Assembly: GCA_027038965.1 (NCBI GenBank)
Contig: JALWFG010000013.1
Span: 23,548 to 87,547, forward strand
DNA: 64,000 bases
Direction: 5' to 3'
From: Candidatus Desulfofervidaceae bacterium
GTDB lineage: Bacteria > Desulfobacterota > Desulfofervidia > Desulfofervidales > Desulfofervidaceae
The position numbers were made by a program, and so were the translations under genes. Below the pieces are notes generated by a model, which saw only the letters and a list, made by a program, of their open reading frames with translations, was not told the origin of the DNA and did no database searches. This document shows positions 33,963-44,132 of the stretch, one piece after another; the first letter of the stretch is position 1; each line of letters starts with the position of its first letter.

Positions 33963-34661
33963 ATGGTTATGATGGAAACGATGGAGATTAAAGAGGCCTT
34001 AAGTACAATTGCCATAGGGCTTAGACGGCTTGGAGAGGCCCAGCAGGACTGGGAGCGGGTCCAGATAGGTTGGCAGGCCGGTAAGCCTCCCTTTGACGAC
34101 TTTTTTTATTATATAGCCCTAAGTGCAGTCTGGCAGACCTTTAGCCAAAGGATAGAAGGGGAGCAAAGAAGGATGTTGGTGCTTGATTTGTATAAGGCTT
34201 TTAAGAGGGTTGTTCAAGGAGAAGATTTTGGGGTGATAGAGAGGGTACTAAGAGAATATAAGGCCTCTCGGTTTATGGCTGGAGTGAATCTGTTTTCGCT
34301 TTGGACAAAAATAATCAGGGCATTAGGAGATGTAAAAGGGATTTCTGATCCGCTTTTGATTCAGAAAACGGCGGAGAAAATTTCTTCACGCACTCAGCAC
34401 TGGCTTATTTATGCCCCTTTAGAGGCGGCCATTGTGGTAGGCGGGATTTTTCCTGCTTTAGAAGAAATTGTGCCTCCTCTTGGCAAAAGGGTTATGGCCG
34501 GTTTTGTAGAATTGGGTCTTCACTTTGGTTATCCTCCCATCAGAAAGGAGCTTGAGGTTATTCACCGTTTTTTGTTACACTTGGCCGCCATGGCAGGTAC
34601 CAATCACCTTATTATTGAAATGGGGATCTGGCAGATGGGAGGCTCACACCAGCAAAGGTGA
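33963..34661 (+). CDS. Helical protein of unknown function
   Basis: A 232-residue, nearly all-alpha protein divergent from the YaaA-like gene, with no signal peptide and no clear enzymatic motif. Conserved-looking features are a W/F-rich middle (FFYYIALSAVWQTFS), basic helices and a C-terminal GTNHLIIEMGIWQMGG stretch. I recognise no family. It is transcribed away from the island genes but within the same accessory stretch. The AT-rich 80-base gap between it and the YaaA-like gene may hold the divergent promoters. It could be an effector or an independent gene. Confidence 0.6.
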   Translation: MVMMETMEIKEALSTIAIGLRRLGEAQQDWERVQIGWQAGKPPFDDFFYYIALSAVWQTFSQRIEGEQRRMLVLDLYKAFKRVVQGEDFGVIERVLREYKASRFMAGVNLFSLWTKIIRALGDVKGISDPLLIQKTAEKISSRTQHWLIYAPLEAAIVVGGIFPALEEIVPPLGKRVMAGFVELGLHFGYPPIRKELEVIHRFLLHLAAMAGTNHLIIEMGIWQMGGSHQQR

Positions 34662-35043
34662 TTCCCTCAAGGGAGCCTCTACCAGAGACAAGTGAAAAAT
34701 TTTAATTACTAAATAGGACTTTTCCCTGACAATAAATAACCTTGCGGGGGGGCAGGAGTGCTTAGTGCTAGTTGTTATTCTTTGGCTTTAAGGTAAGGTT
34801 TCCCCTCTACAACCTCTTACTTCACTGTTTACCACTCACTATCGACCATCAACCAATTAAGGTGCGGGTACTTTTGGAGAAAAAGTGGACTTTGGGGTTC
34901 AAAAAATCTTTTTTGGGGCGGATGTAATGGTCTTTATTATCAATCTAAAATAGGGTAAGGAGAGATTTTTATTTTCTCTGTCTTTTCTCTTGTGTGGACA
35001 AGTTGGAAGGAGACTTTGAAAGAGTTTGAAACAACCATTAAAA
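34662..35043 (+). other. Intergenic stretch with repeat copy B
   Basis: 382 bases without a supported gene. It contains the intergenic repeat copy (34758-34900) and an A+T-rich remainder. The end abuts the tRNA-Asn 3' end. I see no additional ORF or RNA. Confidence 0.5.
34758..34900 (+). repeat. Intergenic repeat, copy B (about 143 bp)
   Basis: Matches copy A at 17086-17228 in the same orientation, with an identical core ACCAATTAAGGTGCGGG and shared flanks (GTGCTTAGT at the 5' end, TTTGGAGAAAAA after the core). Similarity looks clear but imperfect over the entire length. It is near tRNA-Asn on the opposite strand. Confidence 0.7.
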
Positions 35044-35119
35044 TGGCTCCCCGGGCCGGACTCGAACCAGCAACCTAGTGGTTAACAGCCACCCGCTCTG
35101 CCGATTGAGCTACCGGGGA
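35044..35119 (-). tRNA. tRNA-Asn(GTT), CCA encoded
   Basis: A 76-base cloverleaf on the minus strand: acceptor TCCCCGG/CCGGGGA, discriminator G, genomic CCA. Anticodon stem GGTGG/CCACT-like with loop CTGTTAA gives GTT. The T arm is GCTGGTTCGAGTCCGGC. It lies upstream of none of the plus genes and downstream of trpA, so it has its own promoter. Confidence 0.95.
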
Positions 35120-35131
35120 GCAACTAGCTAT

Positions 35132-35159
35132 TTAATAACAGTTTTTTAGAAAAAATCAA
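35132..35159 (-). promoter_or_regulatory. Promoter of tRNA-Asn
   Basis: On the minus strand -35 TTGATT (35154-35159), a 16-base spacer and -10 TATTAA (35132-35137), 12 bases upstream of the tRNA. It sits in the short gap after the trpA stop. Confidence 0.5.
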
Positions 35160-35169
35160 GAGGAGAGGT

Positions 35170-35970
35170 TCAATTTTTTATCTTTGTCGCTTGAGCCAGT
35201 TGGGATATAAATTTTCCTACTTGAGCACAGGCTTCATCTGCAGTCTTGCTTTTTTCTATAATACGCACGATAGCACTTCCTACCACAATGCCATCGGTAT
35301 AAGGCACCAGGTTTTGCACCTGCTCTGGGGAAGAAATGCCAAAGCCAACTGCAATAGGTTTTGGGGTAATTTGTTTAAGTTGTCTCAGGTTTTCAATCAG
35401 GTCTTGGGGCAATTCTTTCCTAGCTCCTGTAACCCCGGTAACAGATACATAGTAAATAAAACCTGAACTTTTTGAGGCAATCTTTTTGGCCCTGTCTATA
35501 GGGGTAGTGGGAGCGATCAGGAAGATGTTGTCTAATTTATATTCCCGACAGTATTTGAACCATTGCCCTGATTCTTCTACTGGCATGTCAGGGATGATAA
35601 ATCCATTTATACCCGCCTGAGCGGCATCTTGAACCAGCCTTTTGAGTCCATATTGATAAAATGGATTGTAATATCCCATGAGCACAATTGGCATTTCTAT
35701 TTGTGAGCGCACTTCTTTGACCAATTCAATGATGTCCTTTAAGGTAATGCCGTTTTTCAAGGCCCGCTGGGAGGCCGCCTGAATGGTAGGTCCATCGGCC
35801 AAAGGGTCAGAGAAGGGTACTCCTAGTTCCAAGATGTCGCCACCGTTTTGGGCAATGGCGAAGATAAGCCTTTTTGTGGTTTCAATGTCCGGGTCCCCGG
35901 CCGTAATAAAGGGAATCAACACCCGTCGTCCTTGTCTCTGGGCCTTTTTAAATACTTTTTTTATGGTCAT
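35170..35970 (-). CDS. trpA: Tryptophan synthase alpha chain
   Basis: Releases indole from indole-3-glycerol phosphate for the beta subunit. A TIM barrel of 266 residues with catalytic E48 and D59 in the segment [17 protein letters not shown] use ATG 35970, preceded by GGAG; a TTG at 36003 lies in frame but has no family character. It overlaps trpB by 23 bases, so the two chains are coupled. It is the last gene of the trp cluster. Confidence 0.95.
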   Translation of the reverse strand: MTIKKVFKKAQRQGRRVLIPFITAGDPDIETTKRLIFAIAQNGGDILELGVPFSDPLADGPTIQAASQRALKNGITLKDIIELVKEVRSQIEMPIVLMGYYNPFYQYGLKRLVQDAAQAGINGFIIPDMPVEESGQWFKYCREYKLDNIFLIAPTTPIDRAKKIASKSSGFIYYVSVTGVTGARKELPQDLIENLRQLKQITPKPIAVGFGISSPEQVQNLVPYTDGIVVGSAIVRIIEKSKTADEACAQVGKFISQLAQATKIKN

Positions 35971-37156
35971 TTTTTTCTCCCTTTTTAACTCTTTCAAAGA
36001 CAATTCCCAGATCTTTGTCTCCCCGACCAGACAGGTTTATTATAATAATCTGGTCTTTTTCTAATTTAGGGGCTAGTTTGGTTGCATAAGCCACGGCATG
36101 GGCGCTTTCAAGCGCCGGGATGATGCCTTCTATTTCAGACAGCAAATGAAAGGCTTCTAGGGCTTCTTTATCTGTAACAGCAGTGTAAAAGGCAAATTTT
36201 TCATCTTTATAGTAGCTGTGTTCTGGCCCTACCCCTGGGTAATCAAGTCCTGGGGCAATGGAATGGGTAGGTTGAATCTGGCCATCTGGGGTTTGAAGAA
36301 GATAGCTCATAGCTCCATGTAAAATGCCTATACTGCCGGCGCAAAGGGTGGCGGAATGACTGCCTTTGTCCAGTCCCAATCCTGCGGCTTCTACCCCGAT
36401 GAGTTTGACATCATCCCTTTTAAAGGGATAAAAGATGCCCATGGCATTGCTACCACCGCCAACACAGGCAATAATGTAGTCTGGCAGGCGGCCTTCGGCC
36501 TGCTTGATTTGCCTTCGGGCCTCTTTCCCTATAACAGATTGAAAGTCCCGTACCATCGTGGGGTAGGGATGAGGCCCCACAACCGAGCCAATTAAATAAT
36601 AGGTAGTGCGTACATTGGTCACCCAATCTCTGATGGCCTCATTGATGGCATCTTTTAATGTCCGGCTGCCTTGTTTGACCGGAATGACCTCTGCCCCTAA
36701 AAGCTTCATCCGAAAGACATTCATCTCCTGTCGCTTGGTGTCTTCTTCGCCCATATAAACTACACATTCAAGTCCCAGCAGGGCACAGGCCGTGGCCGTG
36801 GCCACCCCATGCTGGCCAGCCCCTGTTTCCGCAATGATGCGTTTTTTGCCCATGCGTTTGGCCAGAAGGGCCTGACCAATGGTGTTGTTGATTTTATGAG
36901 CGCCGGTGTGGTTTAAGTCTTCCCTTTTAAAATAAATTTTGGCCCCACCAAGGTGTTCGGTAAGCCTTTTGGCAAAATAAAGGGGACTAGGACGTCCCAC
37001 ATAATGTTTGAGATAGTACCTAAATTCTTTTTGAAAGGCACGGTCTCTCTTGGCTTCTTTGTAAGCCTGTTCTAGTTCAGCCAAAAGGGGCATTAGGGTT
37101 TCAGGCACATATTTACCGCCATAAATTCCAAAGCGTCCTCTTTTGTCCGGTAGCAT
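35948..37156 (-). CDS. trpB: Tryptophan synthase beta chain
   Basis: PLP enzyme that condenses indole with serine. The 402 residues include the cofactor lysine K88 in [10 protein letters not shown], the phosphate loop GGGSNAMG near 231-238 and the C-terminal NLSGRGDKD. The sequence is of the TrpB1 class, the partner of TrpA. The start is 12 bases after the trpF stop. The overlap with trpA fixes its end. Confidence 0.96.
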   Translation of the reverse strand: MLPDKRGRFGIYGGKYVPETLMPLLAELEQAYKEAKRDRAFQKEFRYYLKHYVGRPSPLYFAKRLTEHLGGAKIYFKREDLNHTGAHKINNTIGQALLAKRMGKKRIIAETGAGQHGVATATACALLGLECVVYMGEEDTKRQEMNVFRMKLLGAEVIPVKQGSRTLKDAINEAIRDWVTNVRTTYYLIGSVVGPHPYPTMVRDFQSVIGKEARRQIKQAEGRLPDYIIACVGGGSNAMGIFYPFKRDDVKLIGVEAAGLGLDKGSHSATLCAGSIGILHGAMSYLLQTPDGQIQPTHSIAPGLDYPGVGPEHSYYKDEKFAFYTAVTDKEALEAFHLLSEIEGIIPALESAHAVAYATKLAPKLEKDQIIIINLSGRGDKDLGIVFERVKKGEKNDHKKSI

Positions 37157-37168
37157 TTGAATAACTCC

Positions 37169-37795
37169 TTAAATGTTTTGCCATATTTCAAATACTTGCT
37201 GCATTTTTTCCCTGTCTTTCACACCAGGTGACTTCTCTATACCACTATTCACATCAATTGCATAGGGACTTACCGTTTTGATAGCCATTTCAATATTGTC
37301 TGGCGAAAGACCACCTGCTAAAATAATGGGTATGCCTATTTTTTGGGCCTCTACGGCCAAGTTCCAGTTAAATGTCCTACCTGTGCCTCCAGGTAATCCC
37401 TTTTTATAGGTATCTAAAAGGAGCCCCTTTACCTTCCCCTGATATAGGGACAAATCGGAAAGTTGGGTTTCGTCCTTTATGCGAATGGCTTTAATGCACG
37501 GCAATCCAAGCTTTAGACAAAACTCTGGGGATTCACTACCATGAAGCTGGACAAGATTTAACCTGCAGAAATCATAAATTTGTCTTATTGCTTTTATTTC
37601 TTCGTTAACAAATACACCTACAGTAGATACAAACGGCGGGAGTTCAGCAATAATTCCTTGTGCCCTTTCTGGCCTGATATATCGGGGACTCTTTTTATAA
37701 AAAATAAACCCCAGGGCATAGGCACCCAATGATGCGGCTAAAAGGGCATCTTCTAAGCGGGTTATCCCACAGATTTTGATTCGCACCCTTTGCAT
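37169..37795 (-). CDS. trpF: Phosphoribosylanthranilate isomerase
   Basis: Amadori isomerisation of PRA to CdRP. A 208-residue TIM barrel with catalytic C9 in KICGITR and D in the C-terminal IDVNSGIE (near 176-183). It is 37 bases behind marC and 12 before trpB. It is a separate gene, not fused to trpC as in some bacteria. Confidence 0.94.
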   Translation of the reverse strand: MQRVRIKICGITRLEDALLAASLGAYALGFIFYKKSPRYIRPERAQGIIAELPPFVSTVGVFVNEEIKAIRQIYDFCRLNLVQLHGSESPEFCLKLGLPCIKAIRIKDETQLSDLSLYQGKVKGLLLDTYKKGLPGGTGRTFNWNLAVEAQKIGIPIILAGGLSPDNIEMAIKTVSPYAIDVNSGIEKSPGVKDREKMQQVFEIWQNI

Positions 37796-37832
37796 ACACC
37801 AAGATTAGCATAAGCAAATTAAATCTACAAGG

Positions 37833-38483
37833 TTAGTGAAGGGCCTTTTCTAGCAGATAGGGCATTGTTTCATGGAGCCCTGCCAAGATAAATTGAATAG
37901 ATATAGCTGCCAATATGAGCCCCATGATTCTGTTTATGATGTTTATTCCCGTCTGGCCGAGGATTTTTTGAATATAGACAGATTCACGCAGTATAAAATA
38001 TACCCCTATAGAGGTCAAAATAATGGCCAATAAAAGTTCTAGGACTTCCCAAAGGCTCTGAGCGGCCGTTCTTAAGACCAACACAGTAGTAATAGCGGCT
38101 GGGCCACTTAATAATGGAATGGCAAGGGGAACTATGGCAATGTCTTCCTTCTGTATTCCTTCCATGTGTTCTTCAGGAGTAGTCTTTACCCTAGAAGACT
38201 TGGCTTGAAGCATGTGGAGGGAAATCACAAAAAGGATAATTCCTCCAGCAATGCGAAAAGAAGGAAGGGTAATTCCAAAAATATGAAGAATTTTATTCCC
38301 TAATATAGCAAATACCAGAAGTACACAGCCACAGGTTATAGAGGCCAACTTGACAGTATGATAGTGTCTGGAAACTGGTTGGCCTTCAGATATCCCTAAG
38401 TATATTGGTATGGCTCCAACAGGATTAACGATTACAAAAATAGAAGTAAGGGTCTTTATGAAAAAAATTACCTCTTTAGGCAT
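37833..38483 (-). CDS. MarC family integral membrane protein
   Basis: A 216-residue protein with about six hydrophobic segments (for example near 7-25, 45-65, 70-90, 115-135, 145-165, 190-210), matching the MarC/NAAT family. Function unresolved; E. coli MarC was once linked to drug resistance, and a homologue was reported to transport amino acids. It is inserted in the trp operon: its start overlaps trpC by eight bases, so translation is coupled. A role in tryptophan or precursor export is a possible but untested guess. Confidence 0.88.
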   Translation of the reverse strand: MPKEVIFFIKTLTSIFVIVNPVGAIPIYLGISEGQPVSRHYHTVKLASITCGCVLLVFAILGNKILHIFGITLPSFRIAGGIILFVISLHMLQAKSSRVKTTPEEHMEGIQKEDIAIVPLAIPLLSGPAAITTVLVLRTAAQSLWEVLELLLAIILTSIGVYFILRESVYIQKILGQTGINIINRIMGLILAAISIQFILAGLHETMPYLLEKALH

Positions 38484-39273
38484 CTGTCAGCTCTTGCAAC
38501 TTCTGGGCAATGTCCTGCGATTGCATTAAGACCGTGCCAATTAGAATGGCATCAAACCCGGCCTCTTTAATAACCCTGACATCTTTTTTGCTCTTAATCC
38601 CACTTTCAGCCACCTTTATTTTATCCTCGGGTATTTTTTTAACCAAATTTAGGCAGGTATTGATGTCTGTCTTAAGGGTTTTCAAATTGCGGTTGTTGAT
38701 TCCGATGATGTTTGCCCCAGCTTCAAGGGCCCTTTCTATGTCCCTTTCATCATGCACTTCAACCAGCGCCTCAAGCCCCAATTCATGAGTTAAGGCTAGA
38801 AGGCCCTTCAGTTGGTCTTTTGATAATACGGTGGCTATCAAGAGCAGGGCATCGGCCCCATAAAGTTTGGCCTCATATATCTGATAGGGGTCAATGATAA
38901 AGTCCTTGCGTAAGACAGGGAGATTGACTATGGCCTTTACCTCAGTCAAGAATTTGATATCCCCCTGGAAAAATTTTTTATCTGTGATAACAGAAATGGC
39001 ACTAGCACCATTTTCAGCATAAATTCGGGCAATTTTACTCGGGTTAAAGTCATTCCTGATAAGCCCTAAAGAAGGAGAAGCCTTTTTTAATTCGGCAATT
39101 ATACCTATCTTCCCAGGGGTCTTAAGGGCCTCTGAGAATTTGAATGTCGGGTAAAGAGAAACATCGGCTACGGTTTTATCTAGAGGATGTCTTTCTTTTA
39201 AGGCTTCTATTTCCCTTTTTTTAAAAGCAATAATTTTATTGAGCACATTTCCCATAAGTAAGGTTTTTAGCAT
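38476..39273 (-). CDS. trpC: Indole-3-glycerol phosphate synthase
   Basis: Ring closure of CdRP to indole-3-glycerol phosphate. The 265 residues include AELKKASPSLG near 60-70, the catalytic lysine in VLRKDFIIDPYQIYEA, and ESGIKSKKDV near the C-terminus. The start is ambiguous: the ATG at 39273 has a weak AAAAAGAA ahead, and another ATG six codons downstream begins MGNVLNKII, closer to most family members. It is the first gene of the minus cluster trpC-marC-trpF-trpB-trpA; trpE, trpG and trpD are absent here. Confidence 0.93.
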   Translation of the reverse strand: MLKTLLMGNVLNKIIAFKKREIEALKERHPLDKTVADVSLYPTFKFSEALKTPGKIGIIAELKKASPSLGLIRNDFNPSKIARIYAENGASAISVITDKKFFQGDIKFLTEVKAIVNLPVLRKDFIIDPYQIYEAKLYGADALLLIATVLSKDQLKGLLALTHELGLEALVEVHDERDIERALEAGANIIGINNRNLKTLKTDINTCLNLVKKIPEDKIKVAESGIKSKKDVRVIKEAGFDAILIGTVLMQSQDIAQKLQELTDA

Positions 39274-39332
39274 TTCTTTTTATTTCTGGCAAGAAGCTTG
39301 CTTGTTTAGTCTATATCTGTTATTAAATTTCT

Positions 39333-40271
39333 ATGGAAGACATATTAGCCGCCATAGATATTGGTACCCATACGGCTCGGCTCTTAATCGCCCATTTAAA
39401 AAAGGATATTTTTATCCCTTTGGAAACAAAGCGCATCATTACCAAATTGGGCATGTTCGCAAGTTCTGGAACTCTTGCGGCCTCAGCCGTCCATGATTTA
39501 ATTCAAGTACTTAAGCAATATAAAAAAGAAATGAGCTTACATAAAGTTGCTGATTATAGGGCAGTAGCTACGGCGGTTTTAAGGATGGTTCGAAATAAAA
39601 AGGACGTTATCCGCAAAATCTGCGAGGAAACTGGAATCAATCTGGAGGTGATAGATGGCCAAACTGAGGCCAAGTTGAGTGCTAAAGGGGTGTTATCTAC
39701 TTTAAATATTTTTAAAACCCCAGCCTTAATTGTTGATATTGGAGGAGGTAGTACTGAACTCATATCTCTAGGAACGGTCACAAGCCAAAGTGTACCTTTG
39801 GGCTCCAGCCTATTGAGTCAAAGATTTTTAAAATCTGATCCACCCTTGGCAACTGAAATAGACATGGCCTTTAAGGAAACTCAAAGAATCCTTGAAATCG
39901 CCATGAAAAACTTTCCTCAGCCGGCAGTATTGATTGGCACGGCCGGAACAATATCTACCCTGGCCGCAATTGATCTGAAACTAAAGGTATATCAGCCTGC
40001 TTTGGTAAATGGTTACACACTTACTAAGGAGAGAATAAAGGAGGTTTTTGACAAATTAACAAGTCTGCCGGCCGTCAAGCGGTGTCAAATCCCAGGGCTT
40101 GAAAAGGGACGGGAAGAAATTATTCTTGGAGGGATTATTATCATTCTTTCCTTGATGGAAATTTTAGAGCAACCAGAGTTGATTGTAAGTGAAGGAGGAC
40201 TTTTAGAAGGCATTTTGGTAGACCTGGCCGAAACTAAAAGAGGCTTAAAAGGTTTGAAATTTATATATTAG
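39333..40271 (+). CDS. Ppx/GppA family phosphatase (exopolyphosphatase-like)
   Basis: A 312-residue ASKHA-fold enzyme that degrades polyphosphate and/or hydrolyses pppGpp. The phosphate-1 motif AIDIGTHTARLL lies near 7-18 and the second, VDIGGGSTELISLG, near 136-149. It has only the N-terminal two ASKHA halves and no HD domain, as in short Ppx proteins of many bacteria. It is divergent from trpC with 59 bases between them and is followed 12 bases later by guaB. Confidence 0.85.
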   Translation: MEDILAAIDIGTHTARLLIAHLKKDIFIPLETKRIITKLGMFASSGTLAASAVHDLIQVLKQYKKEMSLHKVADYRAVATAVLRMVRNKKDVIRKICEETGINLEVIDGQTEAKLSAKGVLSTLNIFKTPALIVDIGGGSTELISLGTVTSQSVPLGSSLLSQRFLKSDPPLATEIDMAFKETQRILEIAMKNFPQPAVLIGTAGTISTLAAIDLKLKVYQPALVNGYTLTKERIKEVFDKLTSLPAVKRCQIPGLEKGREEIILGGIIIILSLMEILEQPELIVSEGGLLEGILVDLAETKRGLKGLKFIY

Positions 40272-41756
<1,485 letters not shown>

Positions 41757-41760
41757 TGCT

Positions 41761-41825
41761 TTGCGTTTGACTAAGAGATGAATAGCCCAAGTGGGTGAGT
41801 GGGCATTTGCCTGCCATAAACGCAA
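41761..41825 (+). other. Nested inverted repeats in the guaB-miaB spacer
   Basis: TTGCGTTT (41761-41768) pairs with AAACGCAA (41818-41825) and encloses a second hairpin GCCCA (41785-41789)/TGGGC (41800-41804). No T run follows, so it is not a standard intrinsic terminator. It could be an RNA structure in the leader of miaB or chance. Confidence 0.3.
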
Positions 41826-41874
41826 TACCGTGACCCTTGCCATCCTTTTGTTTAAACGGTAAGATAGCATTGTG

Positions 41875-43194
41875 ATGAAAGGACGCTTTTTTATCCAAAC
41901 CTTTGGTTGTCAGATGAATGTGCATGATTCTGAGTACATGGCCTTTCTCCTTGAGGCCAATGGATATAGGCAGACAAATAATCCCAAAGAAGCCAATATT
42001 ATTTTACTCAATACCTGTGCGGTGCGTCAAAAGGCAGAGGAAAAGGTATATAGCCTTTTAGGGCGGCTTAAGCCTTTGAAAAAAAAACGGCCTGAGGTAA
42101 TTATTGGGGTAACTGGATGTGTAGCCCAAAAAGAGGGGCAGCGAATTTTGGAGCGTATGCCTCATGTGGACTTGGTTTTAGGAACCCATCAGTTTTATCG
42201 CATTGCTGAGTTTATAGAAACGGTAAAAAGGGAGAGGCAGCAAGTGTGCTGTACAGAATTTAACTACCAACTTGAACCGCCTCAAAGAGTCATTCCTCTC
42301 CCAAGGCAAAGTCAGGTGCGTGCCTATGTGACCATTATGCAAGGCTGCAACAATTTCTGCACCTATTGCATTGTTCCCTATGTGAGGGGAAGAGAAATCA
42401 GCCGAAAGAGCCAGGATGTTATTGAGGAAGTCAAACGCCTTTTGGATATGGGGATTAAGGAAGTCATTTTACTAGGACAAAATGTGAATTCCTACGGCAA
42501 GGATAGAAAGGGCGAAATTAGCTTTGCCGAACTGCTGCGACGTATAGACAAGCTGCCTGGGCTTAAACGCTTACGGTTCATTACCTCTCATCCTAAGGAT
42601 ATTTCAGAAGAGCTTATTCAGGCCTTCGGAGAGCTGGAAAGCCTCTGTGAATACATTCACTTGCCAGCCCAATCAGGTTCGGACCGCATTTTGAAACTTA
42701 TGAATCGTAAATATACTCGGAGTGAATATCTTCGTAAAATAGAGGCCCTGCGCAAGGTTAGACCCAATTTGGCCATTTCCACAGACCTGATTGTAGGGTT
42801 CCCTGGAGAAACAGAAGAGGATTTTAAGCAAACCCTGTCACTGTTAAAAGAAGTGGAATATGACACCATTTTTGCCTTTAAGTATTCTGACAGGCCTCCT
42901 GCTAAGGCGGTGAATTTTAAAGGAAAGATTCCCGAAGATGTGAAGAAAGAAAGGCTTGAAGAACTTTTAGAGTTCCAGGCCCCTATTACTCAGCGCAAAA
43001 ACCAGGCCTTAGAAGGTAAAGTGGTGGAAGTTTTGCTTGACACCAATAGCAAACGAGGTAATCAGCTTTCAGGACGGACCCGTTGTCATCGGGTGGTCAA
43101 TGTAGCGGCTCCAAAACAACTTATAGGACAAATAGTGCAGGTAAAGATAGAAGAGGCCCTAGCCCACTCGTTGAGAGGAAGGATAATCAATTAA
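41875..43194 (+). CDS. miaB: tRNA-2-methylthio-N6-isopentenyladenosine synthase
   Basis: Radical-SAM methylthiotransferase acting on A37 of tRNAs. The 439 residues have the UPF0004 cluster ligands C12, C48 and C82, the radical SAM triad C158, C162, C165 (GCNNFCTYC), and a C-terminal TRAM domain. ATG 41875 lies just inside a GTG at 41872; either may be used. It is separated from guaB by 118 bases containing an inverted repeat. Confidence 0.93.
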   Translation: MKGRFFIQTFGCQMNVHDSEYMAFLLEANGYRQTNNPKEANIILLNTCAVRQKAEEKVYSLLGRLKPLKKKRPEVIIGVTGCVAQKEGQRILERMPHVDLVLGTHQFYRIAEFIETVKRERQQVCCTEFNYQLEPPQRVIPLPRQSQVRAYVTIMQGCNNFCTYCIVPYVRGREISRKSQDVIEEVKRLLDMGIKEVILLGQNVNSYGKDRKGEISFAELLRRIDKLPGLKRLRFITSHPKDISEELIQAFGELESLCEYIHLPAQSGSDRILKLMNRKYTRSEYLRKIEALRKVRPNLAISTDLIVGFPGETEEDFKQTLSLLKEVEYDTIFAFKYSDRPPAKAVNFKGKIPEDVKKERLEELLEFQAPITQRKNQALEGKVVEVLLDTNSKRGNQLSGRTRCHRVVNVAAPKQLIGQIVQVKIEEALAHSLRGRIIN

Positions 43195-43274
43195 GGGCCT
43201 AAAAGGAGGGCCTTTGAAGTGTAGTTTGGAAATAATTAGAGGGATGTCAATCCTCTAACATGGAGGAGAAGAAC

Positions 43275-43766
43275 ATGCTTATAAAAGTAGATGTTTTTGG
43301 TCTCACCATGGATCCGGTGAGTAATTCTCCCATAGTCATTTTGAAGACATTAGAGGGAGATGAAGCTTTACCCATTTGGATTGGGGTTTTAGAGGCAACG
43401 GCCATTGCTAGTGTCTTAGAAGGGGTAAGCTTCTCTCGCCCAATGACCCATGACCTTCTAAAACACACCATTGAAATGCTAGGGGCTAGGGTAGAAAAGG
43501 TGGTTGTATGCGATTTAAGAGAAAATACCTATTATGCCATAATTTATCTTAAGGACGACGAGAAGACGTATGAGATAGATGCTCGTCCCAGTGATGCCAT
43601 TGCCCTTGCTCTACGAGTAGATGCGCCCATATTTGTGGATGAAAAGGTGTTTGAAAAGACCAAAGAAGCGGTTCAGCAAGAAAAGGAAAAGGGAGAAGAG
43701 GAAAAGAAATGGGAGGAGATTTTGGAAAAACTTTCTCCTGAGGACTTCACTAAGTACAAGATGTGA
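43275..43766 (+). CDS. Bifunctional nuclease family protein (DUF151)
   Basis: A 163-residue protein of the DUF151/BFN family; plant BFNs have DNase/RNase activity, and bacterial ones are mostly uncharacterised. The family pattern LPIWIGVLEATAIA and SRPMTHDLL followed by ARPSDAIALALR is clear. The C-terminal 45 residues are a charged, coiled-coil-like extension (lysine and glutamate rich). I choose ATG 43275 because GGAGGAGAAGAAC lies before it; an upstream ATG at 43260 would place that site inside the gene. Confidence 0.82.
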   Translation: MLIKVDVFGLTMDPVSNSPIVILKTLEGDEALPIWIGVLEATAIASVLEGVSFSRPMTHDLLKHTIEMLGARVEKVVVCDLRENTYYAIIYLKDDEKTYEIDARPSDAIALALRVDAPIFVDEKVFEKTKEAVQQEKEKGEEEKKWEEILEKLSPEDFTKYKM

Positions 43767-43769
43767 GAG

Positions 43770-44132
43770 ATGGGGGAAATCGTTTTCAACTGGATTTTGG
43801 TATTGATTTATATGGGAGTGATATTTTTTTTCTCTTCCCAGAGTAGCCTGCCTCAAGTGGTAACAAGCTTTAATGACAAGATATTACATACGGTGGAATA
43901 TGCCCTTTTAGGTCTTTTGTTTATCAGGGCCACAACTTATACCAGGCCCCGATGGGCGTTTAAAACCCTTTTGATGCTTACTGTTTGTTTTTGCCTTCTT
44001 TATGGCTTTTCTGATGAATTTCACCAAAGCTTTGTCCCTGGCCGGGATGCGAGCGGGTATGATGTCCTGGCCGATGGGATAGGTGGCCTTTTAGGGGCAT
44101 TTGTTTGGAGGATAAGATGTCACTTAAAATGA
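43770..44132 (+). CDS. VanZ-like membrane protein
   Basis: A 120-residue inner-membrane protein with three to four hydrophobic segments, including the VanZ family features FFFSSQSSLP, ILHTVEYALLG near 38-48 and FSDEFHQSFVPGRDASGYDVLADGIGG. VanZ itself confers low-level teicoplanin resistance by an unknown mechanism. The start follows the DUF151 stop by three bases, and the end overlaps the next gene by 16. Confidence 0.82.
   Translation: MGEIVFNWILVLIYMGVIFFFSSQSSLPQVVTSFNDKILHTVEYALLGLLFIRATTYTRPRWAFKTLLMLTVCFCLLYGFSDEFHQSFVPGRDASGYDVLADGIGGLLGAFVWRIRCHLK

Noticed and set aside
39274..39332. Trp leader peptide or attenuator before trpC
   Set aside because: The 59-base gap has no Trp-rich short frame and no competing hairpins.
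43195..43259. Terminator after miaB (AAGGGCC...GGCCTTT)
   Set aside because: The stem needs a G-T pair and no T run follows it.
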